Positions 20,883 through 32,101 of a DNA stretch of 64,000 nucleotides are shown here, piece after piece. This stretch comes from an uncultured Clostridia bacterium (GTDB taxonomy: Bacteria; Bacillota; Clostridia; TANB77; CAG-508). Location: NCBI GenBank assembly GCA_948630815.1, contig CAPIEU010000001.1, positions 1-64,000 of the forward strand, in the 5' to 3' direction. The translations under genes and the position numbers were made by a program. The first letter of the stretch is position 1. Each line of letters begins with the position of its first letter. Under the pieces are notes generated by a model, which was not told the DNA's origin, ran no database searches, and saw nothing but the letters and a program-made list of their open reading frames with translations.

Positions 20883-20928
20883 AAAAAATAAAATGTAAGT
20901 GTACCTAAACCCCTACATTTTATTTTTT
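20883..20928 (-). terminator. Terminator of hisS
   Basis: Perfect 15-bp stem (AAAAAATAAAATGTA / TACATTTTATTTTTT) 33 bp after the hisS stop. Confidence 0.8.
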
Positions 20929-20960
20929 CCTTTTTTATAATTTTTAAACATTGTTATTAT

Positions 20961-22268
20961 CTATTTTATTTCATTTATTATCTCTTCTATTGTTAGTTTT
21001 TTCTGTTCTCCTGTTTTCATATTTTTTAGTGTTAATATTTTTGTTTCTATTTCTTCTTCTCCTACTATTATTACATATGGTATTTTTAGTTTATCTGCAT
21101 ATTTCATTTTCTTTTTTATTTTTGCTTCTTCAAGATATATGTCTGTATTTATTCCTACATCTCTTAATTTATTTGCTATTTCTAAGCTTTCTGCTAATTC
21201 ATCTTCCATTGGTGCTACTAATATTTTTGAAATTGTTTCTTTTGTTTCTTTTATTTGATTTATCATACTCAATTGGTAATATAGTCTAGTTAATCCAATC
21301 GAAATTCCCACTCCTGGTAGTACTTTGTTTGTATAGTATTGGGCAAGGTTATCGTATCTTCCTCCTGAACATATGCTTCCTATATTTCTATATTCATTTA
21401 AAAAGGTTTCATATACTGTTCCTGTATAATAATCTAATCCTCTTGCTATTTTTAAGTCTACTGTAAAGTATTCTTCTTTAATTCCTAATACTTTTAAGTA
21501 TCTTACTACATCTGTTAGTTCTTCTATTCCTTTTTCAAACAGTTCATTTTGTATTCCAAGCTCATTTAATGCTGTTATTTTTTCTTCTGTTTTTCCTGTG
21601 ATTGTGACAAATTTTATTATGCTATCTATTGCTTCTTTTTTTACACTTATTTTATCTAGTTCTTCTATAACTGCTTTTTCACCAATTTTTTCTATTTTAT
21701 CTATTATTCTTAATATGTCTGTTGTTTTTTCTTTTAATTTAAGACTTTCAAATAGTCCATTTAAGATTTTACGGTTATTTATACATATTGTGAAGTTATC
21801 AAATCCTAGCTCTTTAAAGGTGTTATATATTATATTTGGTATTTGGGCATCATTTATTATACTTAATTCTCCATCTCCTATAATATCTATATCACATTGA
21901 TAGAATTCACGATATCTTCCTTTTTGTGCTTTTTCTCCTCGATATACTTTGCCTATTGCATATCTTTTGAATGGAAATGCTAGTTCTCCTTGATGTAATG
22001 CAACGTATTTCGCAAGTGGTACTGTGTGGTCAAATCTTAGGCTTAAATCTACTTCTCCTTTTTGGAAACGATATATTTGCTTTTCTGTTTCTCCTCCTGC
22101 TTTTGCAAGTAATACATCCGATAGTTCTATGCTTGGCGTATCTAGTGGTAAAAATCCAAATTTTTCATATGTATGTTTTATTTTTTCTTTCATTATATTA
22201 AATTTTACTTGGTCGTTTGGTAAAAGTTCCATAAATCCTGGTAATGTTCTTGGTTCTACTTTATTCAT
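20961..22268 (-). CDS. hisS: Histidyl-tRNA synthetase
   Basis: Class II aminoacyl-tRNA synthetase. 435 residues. Motif 2 region YRGEKAQKGRYREFYQCDIDIIG, the histidine motif RGLDYYTGTVYE, GSICSGGRYDNL, and a C-terminal anticodon-binding domain (ISKILVAPMEDELAESLEIA). Start after AAAGGAGGGTC. No T-box leader is visible in the upstream 350 bp. One CGG (TCG GAT) is out of frame. Confidence 0.97.
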   Translation of the reverse strand: MNKVEPRTLPGFMELLPNDQVKFNIMKEKIKHTYEKFGFLPLDTPSIELSDVLLAKAGGETEKQIYRFQKGEVDLSLRFDHTVPLAKYVALHQGELAFPFKRYAIGKVYRGEKAQKGRYREFYQCDIDIIGDGELSIINDAQIPNIIYNTFKELGFDNFTICINNRKILNGLFESLKLKEKTTDILRIIDKIEKIGEKAVIEELDKISVKKEAIDSIIKFVTITGKTEEKITALNELGIQNELFEKGIEELTDVVRYLKVLGIKEEYFTVDLKIARGLDYYTGTVYETFLNEYRNIGSICSGGRYDNLAQYYTNKVLPGVGISIGLTRLYYQLSMINQIKETKETISKILVAPMEDELAESLEIANKLRDVGINTDIYLEEAKIKKKMKYADKLKIPYVIIVGEEEIETKILTLKNMKTGEQKKLTIEEIINEIK

Positions 22269-22628
22269 TGTTTTGACCCTCCTTTAGCTATATTTATTAT
22301 TATAACTGTTGTTTTGATTGCTAGTCAAGTTTTTTGCTGATTTTCACATTGAATGTTTGTTACAGGTTAATAATTGTTAAAAAAGGCTCAATATAAATAT
22401 TAAAACTACTATCCAATAACTAATTGTTTACTGTTTTTGTCGAATTATCTTTAATTTTGCTTTGTTTCCTACATTGCAATTGCTATGTTACATATATATT
22501 ACAATATTATTTTGTTTTGGTAACATTTTACAAAAAGGTTCCTTTTTTTTGTTTTTAATTATATAATTTCTTAGAATAATAGGGATTTTTGTATTCCTAT
22601 GGAGGCTAAATATAAGGGAGATTATATT
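22269..22628. other. Divergent intergenic region, hisS / NRPS
   Basis: 360 bp with no ORF and no riboswitch I recognise. A TATAAT at 22562-22567 is a possible -10 for the NRPS gene but lacks a good -35. The NRPS Shine-Dalgarno is GGGAG before ATG 22629. Confidence 0.4.
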
Positions 22629-25600
22629 ATGGAAAATAAACTTTATGGTTTAACTAATCCTCAAAAGTCTATTTTACTTACTGAGGAGTTTTTCAAAGGA
22701 ACTAATATTAATAATATTTGCGGAACTGCTATTATTGATGATGTTTTAGATTTTGAGTTACTAAAGAAAGCTATGCATATTTTTATTAAAAATCATGATA
22801 GTTTTAATTTTAAATTGGTTTTAGATAATAATGAACTAAAACAATTTTTAGATGATGAACCTAATAATATTGATATTGAAATTGTTGATATTGATTCTAA
22901 AGATGATATTAATAAAATTGAAAATGATATGTTAAATCACGTTTTTGATATTTATAATGGTGATTTATTTTCTATGAAAATTTTTAGGCTAAAGGATAAT
23001 ACTGGTGGATTTGTTGTTAATGTTCACCATTTATTTGGTGATTCGTGGAGTTTGGGCATCCTTGCAAATGATATTGTTCGTATTTATTCTTGTTTGTTAA
23101 ATGGAAAAGATATTTCTAAAAATAATGATTTTTCTTATTTGAATTATATTGAAAGTGAAAAAGAATATTTAAATAGTGATAAATTTAAAAAGGATAAGGC
23201 TTATTGGGATGGTATTTTTGATACTGTTCCAGAACAGGCAACTATTCCTGGTTCTATAGATACAGTACAAGATGATTTTTCTCCTAAGGCTAATCGTAAA
23301 TTATATAATATTGATAATAACTTAATGGATAAAATTAATGATTTTTGTAAATTAAATCATGTGTCAGTTTTTAACTTTTTTATGGGTGTTTATGCTACTT
23401 ACATTGGTAGAGTTAGTGGTGTAAATGATTTTGTACTTGGTACTCCAATTTTAAATAGAACTAATTTTAATGAAAAAAATACTACTGGTATGTTTATTAA
23501 TACTGCACCTCTTAGATTTTTAATTGATGATAATTTAAGTTTTAAGTCTTTTGCTAGTAATATTGCAAAGGATTCTTTAGGTATGCTTAGACATCAAAAG
23601 TATTATTACCAAAATATTTTGGAAGATTTAAGAAAAAAAGATTCTTCGCTTCCTAATTTATATAATGTTCTTCTTTCTTACCAAGTAACAAGAGCTAATA
23701 CTACTGAAGGTATAAATTATAATACAAGATGGAATTTTAATGGTACTTGTAATGATGATTTGGATATTCATTTATATGATTTAAATGATACTGGTAGTAT
23801 TAATGTTGCTTATGATTATAGAATTTCTAAATATGCTGATTGTGATATTGAGGATATGCATAATCGTATTTTACATATGATTTGGCAAATTCTTGAAAGA
23901 GATGATATTTGCTTAAAGGATATTGAGGTTGTTACTAGTAAAGAGAAGTATGATATTTTATATAAGTTTAATGCTACAGATGTGAATTATCCATTAAAAA
24001 ATAATTTAATAGAATTAATTGAGGAAACCGCTTCTATGTTTCCAAATAGAATTGCAATTGAAAATGAAACTAATTTGATTTCTTATGAAGATTTAATAAA
24101 AAAAGTTTATATGTTATCAAATTATTTATTACATACTGTTAATCTAACCCCTAATATGAATATTGGTATTTTTACAGATAGAAATATAGAAACTATTATT
24201 GGTATTTTAGCTATTATGAAAATTAATTGTACTTTTGTTCCTATTGATCCTAATTACCCACAAGATAGAATTAATTATATGATTGAACAATCTGGTATAA
24301 ATGTTATTCTTTATACAGATGAAAATTGTAAAAAACTATTTGATAATAGCTTTAATATGATTTCTATTAATACATTAAATTATAATAACTTTCCTTGTAC
24401 TATTGATACTTCATTTGATTATTGCTTAAATAATAATTTATACATCATATTTACATCTGGTTCTACTGGAAAACCAAAAGGCGTTACACTCTCTCATAAA
24501 AATATGATGAATTTAATATTTTTTGAAAAAAACTTTACTGAATTATTTAATCCTCAAACTATTCATAGAGTTTTACAATTTGCAACAATGAGCTTTGATG
24601 TAAGCTATCAAGAAATCTTTTCTACTTTGGTAACTGCTTCTACTTTAATATTAATAGAAGATGAAAGAAGAAAAAATATAAAAAAATTATCAGATTATAT
24701 TTTATCTAAGAATATAGATACTTTATTTATTCCTCCAGCATATTTACGTCTTTTAACAGAAGATAATTCAAGTATAGATATGTTCACTACTTGTTTAAAA
24801 AATATTGTTACTGCTGGAGAAGCCTTACTGATTACTACTGGTATAAATAAACTACTTTCTAATGGTATCAAAATACACAATCACTATGGTCCTGCAGAAA
24901 CCCATGTTGTAACTACTTATACTTTATCTATGCCTACTGAAAATGTAAATGTACCTATTGGATATCCTATTTCTAATTCACAAATATATATTGTAAATTC
25001 AAATTTGCAATTATGTCCAACTAATGTTATTGGTCAAATTGCTATTTCTGGTGCTTGTGTTGGGAATGGATATTTAAATCGTACAGATTTGAATGCTGAG
25101 AAATTTATAAATAATCCATTTAATTTAAATGAAATATTATATCTTACTGGTGATTTAGGATACCGTGATAAAAATGGTTGTATACATTATATAGGTAGAG
25201 CTGATTTTCAGGTAAAAATCAATGGCTTTAGAATTGAGCTTGAAGAAATTGATCAAGTTTTATTAAACTACCCTACAATAAAATCTTCAACTTCTGTAAT
25301 TCAAGAGGATAATAATAAAAAACATATTATCTCTTATTATACTAGTCAAAGTTCTATTGAAGAAAGTGATATATTAAAATTTTTAAGATTATCTTTACCA
25401 AATTATATGATGCCTACTAAACTAGTTAGACTAGAATCATTTCCATTAAACCACAATGGAAAAATTGATAAAAAAATGTTACCAAAAGTAAATTTACTTG
25501 ATGTTTCAAATGAATTTCTAGATGTCTCTAGCAAAACAGAACTTGCACTACAGAAAATTTGGATGGAACTTTTTAAGACTAATAAAATTGGTGCTAATTA

Positions 25601-28600
25601 TAATTTTTTTAATATTGGTGGAGATTCTTTACTTGCAATAAAACTATGTTCTATATTGCTAACTAGTTTGCAAATTGATTTAACAGTAAATGATATTTTT
25701 AAGTACCCTATTTTAAAAGACTTAGCACTTTTTATTGATACAAAAAATACATCAACTACTGTTAAATTTATTGAAAAATGTGCGAAAAGAGATTTTTATC
25801 CATTATCTTCTGCACAAAAAAGAATTTATTATGCTTCAAGTTTAGATCCAAGTTCTACTTTATATAATATTGCAGGCGGAATTATAATTAATAATTTATT
25901 AGATATTAAAAAGTTAGAGAATTGTTTTAATAAATTAATTAATAGGCATAGTGCTTTACGTACTCATTTTGAAATTAGAAATAATGATATTGTTCAAATT
26001 ATTGATGATAAAATAGATTTTAGTTTAAATTTAGACACTGCTACTACTGATAATTTAAATGATATTTATAGTAATTTTGTAGAACCTTTTGATTTATCTA
26101 AGTCATCTTTATTTAGAACTAAACTTGTTAAATTACAACATAATAAAATGCTACTTTTATTGGATATGCATCATATTATTAGTGATGGCACTTCTTTAAA
26201 CATATTATTACAAGAACTTTGTGATTTATATAATGGTTCTACATTAAGTGAAAAACAGATTGATTATACTGATTTTACTTTATGGGAACAAGAACAATTT
26301 AAAACAGATGAATTTAATAATAAAAAAGATTATTGGGTAAATCAATTTAAGGATGAAATACCTTTATTAAATATGCCTACTTCTTATACAAGACCTTCTA
26401 CTCAAAGTTTTGAGGGTGCTAATTACCATACTATTTTATCTAAGGAGGTATTTGATAAAGTAAGTACAGTCTCTAAAGAATTAAATATTACACCATATAT
26501 GTTAATGCTTTCTTGCTACTACATTTTACTTTCAAAATATTCATCTGGAGATGATATTGTTGTTGGTACTCCAATAGTTGGAAGAAATTTGACTGAACTT
26601 AATAATGTTTTAGGTATGTTTGTAAATACTTTGGCTTTAAGAAATAAAATAGATTCTAGCTTATCTTTTGATAAGTTTATTGAGCATATAAAAGAAAATT
26701 GTATTAACAGTTTTAAAAATCAGGATTATCCTTTTGATATGCTTGTTAAAGATTTAAATATTCAAAGAGATTCTAGTAGAAATCCCTTGTTTGATGTTAT
26801 GTTTGTTTATCAAAATAATGGCTATCCTAAAATTAATTTTAAAGGTACAGAAAATCAATATTTCATACCAGATAATAATGTTTCAAAATTTGATTTGACT
26901 TTAGAAATAATACCTATTAACAATGAATATTCATTACGTTTTGAATATTGTACAAAATTATTTAGCGAAGATTTTATTAAAAGATTATCTGGACATTATA
27001 TAAATATTTTAAATGCTATTTTAGAAAATAAGAATATAAAAATAGCTGATATTGATATGCTTTCTTTAGAAGAAAGAAACCAAATATTATATTACTTTAA
27101 TAATACAAAAATGGATTACCCTAGTGATAAAACTATTGCACAATTATTTGAGGCACAAGTAGAAAAAACTCCTAATAATGTTGCTGTTGTTTTTGAAGAT
27201 AAAACATTGACTTATAGAGAATTAAATGAAAAGGCAAACGGACTTGCTAATAAATTATATTCTATTGGTATTAAATCTGGCGATGTTATTGGTGTTTCTC
27301 TAAATCGTTCATTAGAATTATTAGTTAGTATATGTGCAATTTTCAAACTTGGTGCAGTATATATGCCTATGTATATTGGATATCCAAAGGAAAGGCTTAC
27401 TTATATGCTAAAAAATAGTAATGCAAAATTATTAATTACATCTTCTAAAAATAAATTACATAATTTTAATGATATTGAAAAGGAAATTATTGATTCTATT
27501 GATGATATTGATTATAAATCTAAAATAGATTTAATAAAAAACTTTTCTTATGACAGTATTGCCTATATTATTTACACTTCTGGATCTACTGGAAAACCAA
27601 AGGGTGTACAAATATGTAATCGTAATTTGATTAATTTTGTTTACGCATTTAAAAAATATTTTGGTAATGTATCAAAAGGTGATATATTTTTATCTTCTAC
27701 TAATATATCTTTTGATGTTAGTATTTTTGAACTATTTTTACCAATATTAACGGGGGCTAAATTAGTGCTATATACAGAAGATGTTATAAAAAATATATCT
27801 TTATATTGTGATACAATTGTAAATAATAAAATTACTGCTTTATATATCCCTCCAAATATTCTAAATGAAGTTTATGAAATTTTAAAAAATAAACCTATAT
27901 ACATTAATAAGATGCTTGTTGGAGTTGAAGCTATTAAAAAAAGCACTTTAAACAAATACTTAAAAATGCTTCCAAATCTAAGAATAATAAATGGATATGG
28001 TCCTACAGAAACAACTATCTGTTGTACATCACTTGATTACTCTTTAGATGAAACAGACAATGGTATTGTTTCTATTGGTCGACCTCTTTATAATAATCAA
28101 ATATTTATTTTGTCAAAAGATAAAACCTTACAACCTATTGGCGTAACTGGTGAAATATTTGTTGCTGGGGATGGCGTAGGTCTTGGATATATAAACGATA
28201 AAGATAAAACTAATTCAAATTATGTATTAAATACTTTTAATGCAAATAGTTCATATATGTATAAAACTGGTGATTTAGCAAAATGGAATGAAGATGGAAC
28301 TATTAATTTTGTTGGTAGAAATGATTCTCAAATAAAAATTTCTGGACATAGAATTGAACTAGAAGAAATTAATCATGTTATTAACTCTTACCCTAAAATT
28401 GAAAAGTCTTTTTCTACTACATATAATTTAGGAAATACTACTGGAATTGTATCATATTTTACAGCTGATAAAGATATACCTATTAAAGATTTAACTGCAT
28501 TTTTGCAAAGCAAACTTGCTAATTATATGGTTCCAAATTTTATAATGCAAATTAATAAATTTCCTTTAACACCTAATGGAAAAATTGATAAAAATAAATT

Positions 28601-30095
28601 ACCTAAAAATTTTTCAGTTCCTTCAAAAGAGTATGTAGCTCCTAGAAATTCATTTGAGGAAAGTATTGCAGAAATTTGGAAAAATTTGTTCTTTATCAAT
28701 AAAGTGGGAATTAATGATAATTTCTTTGATTTGGGTGGAGATTCTTTGATTGCTATAAAATTCCAAATTGAAGCTATGAATATTGACCTTAACATTACTT
28801 ATGCAGATATTTTTTCTTACCCTACTATTAAACAACTTTCAGAAAAATCAAGTAATGTACAATCTATCGATTATAGTGTTACTAATTATGATTATTCTAA
28901 AATTAATGAACTTATATCTAAAAACAAAATAGAAAACATTGATAAGAATGAAATTACTCTTAATAGTAATATTGGTAATATATTATTGATTGGCTCTACT
29001 GGTTTTTTAGGTGTACATTTGTTAGATTACTATTTATCAAATCAACATGGTATAGTATATTGCTTAATTCGTGAAAAGGATTCATTATATCCAGAAGAAC
29101 GTTTACGAAAAACTCTTAATTTTTATTTTGGAAGTAAATATGATGATTCTTTTGGCAAGAGAATAATTGTTGTAAATGGTGATATAACTTATGGTAATTT
29201 TAATTTGACTGATACTGATTACAAATCTTTAGGTAAAAATATTGATGTCGTTATAAACAGTGCTGCATTGGTAAAACATTACGGCAATAGTAAACTTTTT
29301 AATGATACAAATGTTATAGGTACATCAAATATTATAAGTTTTTGTGAAACTTTTAATAAAAAACTATATCATATATCTACTTTAAGTGTATCGGGAAGTG
29401 GGATATTTAATGAAAATAACTCAAATATTGTTTATTTTAGAGAAAATAATTTTTATATCGGTCAAGATTTGAATAACATATATATATATACAAAATTTGA
29501 AGCTGAAAAATTAATATTTGAGAGAATTCTATCAGGCAAATTAAATGCTTGTATTTTAAGAATTGGAAATATAGCAAATCGTTTTACTGATGGAAGATTT
29601 CAAATAAATGTAAGTGAAAATGCTTTTATAAATAGGCTTAAGTCTATTTTTAAGTTAGGTGTTGTTCAAAAGAAATTTTTAGAACATTCATTAGAATTTA
29701 CTCCTGTAGATGTTTGTAGCAAGGCTATAATGAAAATAATAAAAAGTAGTCCAGATTTTTCAGTTTTTCATTTATTTAATTCTAATTTGCTACGAATTGA
29801 TATATTGTTAAATTATTTAGATTATTTGGATAAAAAAATATCTTGTGTTGATGATGAAGATTTTGCTTGTACTGTTGAAAAATTTTTATCAAATGAAGAA
29901 TTAAAAAATGATATTTCTGGCATAATTACAGATTTAGATAAAAACAAACTATTAGATTTAATTGTTAATGTTTTGCCAAATTGTGATTTTACAGTAGCTT
30001 ACTTAAATAAATTGGGTGTTAAATGGCCTAAAATTGATATTAATTATATAAGAAAGTATATTAATTATTTCGATAGTATAAACTTTTTTGATTAG
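22629..30095 (+). CDS. Two-module nonribosomal peptide synthetase, C-A-T-C-A-T-reductase
   Basis: 2488 residues from ATG 22629 (GGGAG upstream). Domains by motif: C1 (HHLFGDSW, about residue 133), A1 (TSGSTGKPKG about 610; GKIDKK about 943), T1 (GGDSL about 996), C2 (HHIISDG about 1179), A2 (TSGSTG about 1650; GKIDKN), T2 (GGDSL about 2035), and a terminal thioester reductase (GSTGFLGVHLL about 2121; YTKFEAEK about 2286). Reading the A1 pocket against GrsA gives roughly DVQFVAHVVK, like Bacillus Pro domains. A2 gives roughly DVFYVVGICK, which I cannot assign. The N-terminal C domain may add an acyl group. Reductive release would give a dipeptide aldehyde; gut Clostridia make such protease-inhibiting aldehydes and pyrazinones with similar enzymes. 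Seven CGGs, all out of frame. No PPTase or transporter is adjacent. Confidence 0.95.
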   Translation: MENKLYGLTNPQKSILLTEEFFKGTNINNICGTAIIDDVLDFELLKKAMHIFIKNHDSFNFKLVLDNNELKQFLDDEPNNIDIEIVDIDSKDDINKIENDMLNHVFDIYNGDLFSMKIFRLKDNTGGFVVNVHHLFGDSWSLGILANDIVRIYSCLLNGKDISKNNDFSYLNYIESEKEYLNSDKFKKDKAYWDGIFDTVPEQATIPGSIDTVQDDFSPKANRKLYNIDNNLMDKINDFCKLNHVSVFNFFMGVYATYIGRVSGVNDFVLGTPILNRTNFNEKNTTGMFINTAPLRFLIDDNLSFKSFASNIAKDSLGMLRHQKYYYQNILEDLRKKDSSLPNLYNVLLSYQVTRANTTEGINYNTRWNFNGTCNDDLDIHLYDLNDTGSINVAYDYRISKYADCDIEDMHNRILHMIWQILERDDICLKDIEVVTSKEKYDILYKFNATDVNYPLKNNLIELIEETASMFPNRIAIENETNLISYEDLIKKVYMLSNYLLHTVNLTPNMNIGIFTDRNIETIIGILAIMKINCTFVPIDPNYPQDRINYMIEQSGINVILYTDENCKKLFDNSFNMISINTLNYNNFPCTIDTSFDYCLNNNLYIIFTSGSTGKPKGVTLSHKNMMNLIFFEKNFTELFNPQTIHRVLQFATMSFDVSYQEIFSTLVTASTLILIEDERRKNIKKLSDYILSKNIDTLFIPPAYLRLLTEDNSSIDMFTTCLKNIVTAGEALLITTGINKLLSNGIKIHNHYGPAETHVVTTYTLSMPTENVNVPIGYPISNSQIYIVNSNLQLCPTNVIGQIAISGACVGNGYLNRTDLNAEKFINNPFNLNEILYLTGDLGYRDKNGCIHYIGRADFQVKINGFRIELEEIDQVLLNYPTIKSSTSVIQEDNNKKHIISYYTSQSSIEESDILKFLRLSLPNYMMPTKLVRLESFPLNHNGKIDKKMLPKVNLLDVSNEFLDVSSKTELALQKIWMELFKTNKIGANYNFFNIGGDSLLAIKLCSILLTSLQIDLTVNDIFKYPILKDLALFIDTKNTSTTVKFIEKCAKRDFYPLSSAQKRIYYASSLDPSSTLYNIAGGIIINNLLDIKKLENCFNKLINRHSALRTHFEIRNNDIVQIIDDKIDFSLNLDTATTDNLNDIYSNFVEPFDLSKSSLFRTKLVKLQHNKMLLLLDMHHIISDGTSLNILLQELCDLYNGSTLSEKQIDYTDFTLWEQEQFKTDEFNNKKDYWVNQFKDEIPLLNMPTSYTRPSTQSFEGANYHTILSKEVFDKVSTVSKELNITPYMLMLSCYYILLSKYSSGDDIVVGTPIVGRNLTELNNVLGMFVNTLALRNKIDSSLSFDKFIEHIKENCINSFKNQDYPFDMLVKDLNIQRDSSRNPLFDVMFVYQNNGYPKINFKGTENQYFIPDNNVSKFDLTLEIIPINNEYSLRFEYCTKLFSEDFIKRLSGHYINILNAILENKNIKIADIDMLSLEERNQILYYFNNTKMDYPSDKTIAQLFEAQVEKTPNNVAVVFEDKTLTYRELNEKANGLANKLYSIGIKSGDVIGVSLNRSLELLVSICAIFKLGAVYMPMYIGYPKERLTYMLKNSNAKLLITSSKNKLHNFNDIEKEIIDSIDDIDYKSKIDLIKNFSYDSIAYIIYTSGSTGKPKGVQICNRNLINFVYAFKKYFGNVSKGDIFLSSTNISFDVSIFELFLPILTGAKLVLYTEDVIKNISLYCDTIVNNKITALYIPPNILNEVYEILKNKPIYINKMLVGVEAIKKSTLNKYLKMLPNLRIINGYGPTETTICCTSLDYSLDETDNGIVSIGRPLYNNQIFILSKDKTLQPIGVTGEIFVAGDGVGLGYINDKDKTNSNYVLNTFNANSSYMYKTGDLAKWNEDGTINFVGRNDSQIKISGHRIELEEINHVINSYPKIEKSFSTTYNLGNTTGIVSYFTADKDIPIKDLTAFLQSKLANYMVPNFIMQINKFPLTPNGKIDKNKLPKNFSVPSKEYVAPRNSFEESIAEIWKNLFFINKVGINDNFFDLGGDSLIAIKFQIEAMNIDLNITYADIFSYPTIKQLSEKSSNVQSIDYSVTNYDYSKINELISKNKIENIDKNEITLNSNIGNILLIGSTGFLGVHLLDYYLSNQHGIVYCLIREKDSLYPEERLRKTLNFYFGSKYDDSFGKRIIVVNGDITYGNFNLTDTDYKSLGKNIDVVINSAALVKHYGNSKLFNDTNVIGTSNIISFCETFNKKLYHISTLSVSGSGIFNENNSNIVYFRENNFYIGQDLNNIYIYTKFEAEKLIFERILSGKLNACILRIGNIANRFTDGRFQINVSENAFINRLKSIFKLGVVQKKFLEHSLEFTPVDVCSKAIMKIIKSSPDFSVFHLFNSNLLRIDILLNYLDYLDKKISCVDDEDFACTVEKFLSNEELKNDISGIITDLDKNKLLDLIVNVLPNCDFTVAYLNKLGVKWPKIDINYIRKYINYFDSINFFD

Positions 30096-30106
30096 GGGGT
30101 TTTATA

Positions 30107-31904
30107 ATGAATTTGAACATGATATTACTTATTATTTCTTTAATTGCACATATAACTTTATTATTTATTATATTAAAATCAGTTCGAAAAACACAATTAG
30201 AAGTTATCTTTTCTTTAACTTTATTAAGCAATTCTATTTGCATCATTGGACAAACATTACAATTAATTTTTATAGATAAATATAATCCTATTTATCTTGA
30301 TTATTTTGTTTATATTGGTACTTGCTTTTTACCTTTGTGTATATTTTTTACTGGTCTTATTTTTGAAAATACTAAAATACATTTTAAAAAGAGATATATT
30401 TTACTCTTTACTATACCTATAATATCATTATTAGTATTATGGACAAATGATTATCATCATTTATTTTATGAAACATATTCTACTAACCTTAATGATACTA
30501 CTTATGGTCCTTACTTTTCTGTGCATCATATATATTCTTATGTTTTATTATTTTTAGGTGTACTCCATTTACTACGTTTTTCAATAAAAAATTCTGGTTT
30601 CTTTTCAAAGCAATCTTTACTTATTGTGTTAGGCGTTAGTATACCTTTAATAATAAATGTATTAGGTGGTTTTAAGATAATACCAATGAGTATTTATGTT
30701 ACTCCTATATCATTTACTGCATCTATTATTTGTTTTGCATTAGCTATATTTAAATTTAACTTTTTAAAGGTTGCACCTATTGCATTACAAAGGATTGTTG
30801 ATAGGATTTCTGATAGTTATATTGTTTTAAATGAGAATAATGTTGTTACTGATTTTAATGAAACTTTTTTAACTACTTTTAATGTTAAATCAAATGATGT
30901 TAGAAATATAAATATTGCTGATTTAATTAAAAGATTTGATGAGCATAATATTGATATTGATTCTCTTATTATAACTTTAAATAACGTAAAATCTTCAAGC
31001 GATACTTTCCATTATGAAAAACATTTTGAAAGTGTTAAGAAGTATTTTAATATAGAGATTAATGATATAATGTCTAATGGTAAATATGTTGGTACTCTTA
31101 TTCTTCTTAAAGATATTACTCAACATATTGAAGATATGGAGACTATTAAACAAAACCAAGATATGCTTGTTAAAAAGGAACGTCTTGCTTCTTTAGGTCA
31201 ACTTGTTGGCGGTATTGCTCATAACTTAAAAACTCCTATTATGTCTATCGCTGGTGCTACTGAAGGTCTTACTGATTTGGTTAAGGAATATGATTCTTCT
31301 ATTGGTGACCCTGAGGTAAATGAACAAGATCACCACGATATCGCACATGATATGAGTGAATGGATTGAGAAAATTAAAACTCATACTTCTTATATGTCTG
31401 ATATTATTACTGCTGTTAAGGGACAGGCTGTTACTTTAAATGAGAATGAAGAAGATAGTTTTACTCTTAATGAACTTGTTAAACGCGTTAATATTCTTAT
31501 GAAACATGAACTAAAAAATGCTTTAATTGATATGAATGTTAATATGAATGTTGATGATATGATTTCTTTAAGTGGTAATGTTAATAGTTTAGTTCAAGTT
31601 ATTAATAACATTATTTCAAATGCTATTCAAGCTTATAATGGTGAAACAAATAAAACTATTGATTTAAGTTTTAATAAAAATGATAATAATATTGTTATTT
31701 CTGTTGAAGATTATGGATGTGGTATGTCAGCTGAGGTTAAAGATAAGTTGTTTAAAGAGATGATTACTACTAAGGGTAAAAATGGTACTGGTCTTGGTAT
31801 GTTTATGTCTTATTCAACTATTCGTGGTCATTTTAGTGGCGATATTACTTTTGATTCTACTCCACGGAAAAGGTACTAAATTTAATATAATTCTTCCTTT
31901 ATAG
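30107..31904 (+). CDS. 7TM sensor histidine kinase with PAS-like domain, one +1 frameshift
   Basis: 598 residues. It begins 11 bp after the NRPS stop (GGGGG ribosome site), so it is probably co-transcribed. The first 220 residues hold about seven membrane segments (7TM histidine-kinase N-terminus), then a PAS-like domain (SYIVLNENNVVTDFN), an H-box (GGIAHNLKTPIMSIAG, His about 371) and an ATPase with N-box NIISNAIQAY, G1 DYGCGMS and G2 GTGLGMFMS. In-frame CGG at 31865-31867 would end it as STPRKRY. Skipping C gives STPGKGTKFNIILPL and a stop at 31904, the usual end of such kinases. Partner regulator is the next gene. Confidence 0.93.
31865..31867 (+). other. +1 frameshift site in the histidine kinase (CCA CGGA)
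   Basis: Zero frame ends four codons later. The +1 reading restores PGKGTKFNI, the conserved final strand after the G2 box. Confidence 0.9.
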
Positions 31905-31910
31905 CTTTTA

Positions 31911-31942
31911 AGCTCAGATATAAATCTGGGCTTTTTATTTTT
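31911..31942 (+). terminator. Terminator after the histidine kinase
   Basis: AGCTCAGAT-ATAA-ATCTGGGCT followed by TTTTTATTTTT. It ends the NRPS-kinase transcript; the regulator gene has its own start. Confidence 0.8.
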
Positions 31943-31947
31943 AATTT

Positions 31948-31997
31948 ATATTCAGCCTATATTATTTTTAGCCCGCTCCCATGATAGTAATATAGTC
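31948..31997. repeat. Fragment of the 14938-type element
   Basis: TTCAGCCTATATTA followed by CCCGCTCCCATGATAGTAATATA matches one end of the 14938-15124 MITE; the other end is absent. Confidence 0.6.
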
Positions 31998-32101
31998 CAA
32001 ACCATAACTATTTTTATGTAAAATTTCTGTTTTTATATTGCTTTTTGTCGATTTTACTAATATAATATTGCTATATTAAGATTAAGAGGTGAAACATATA
32101 T

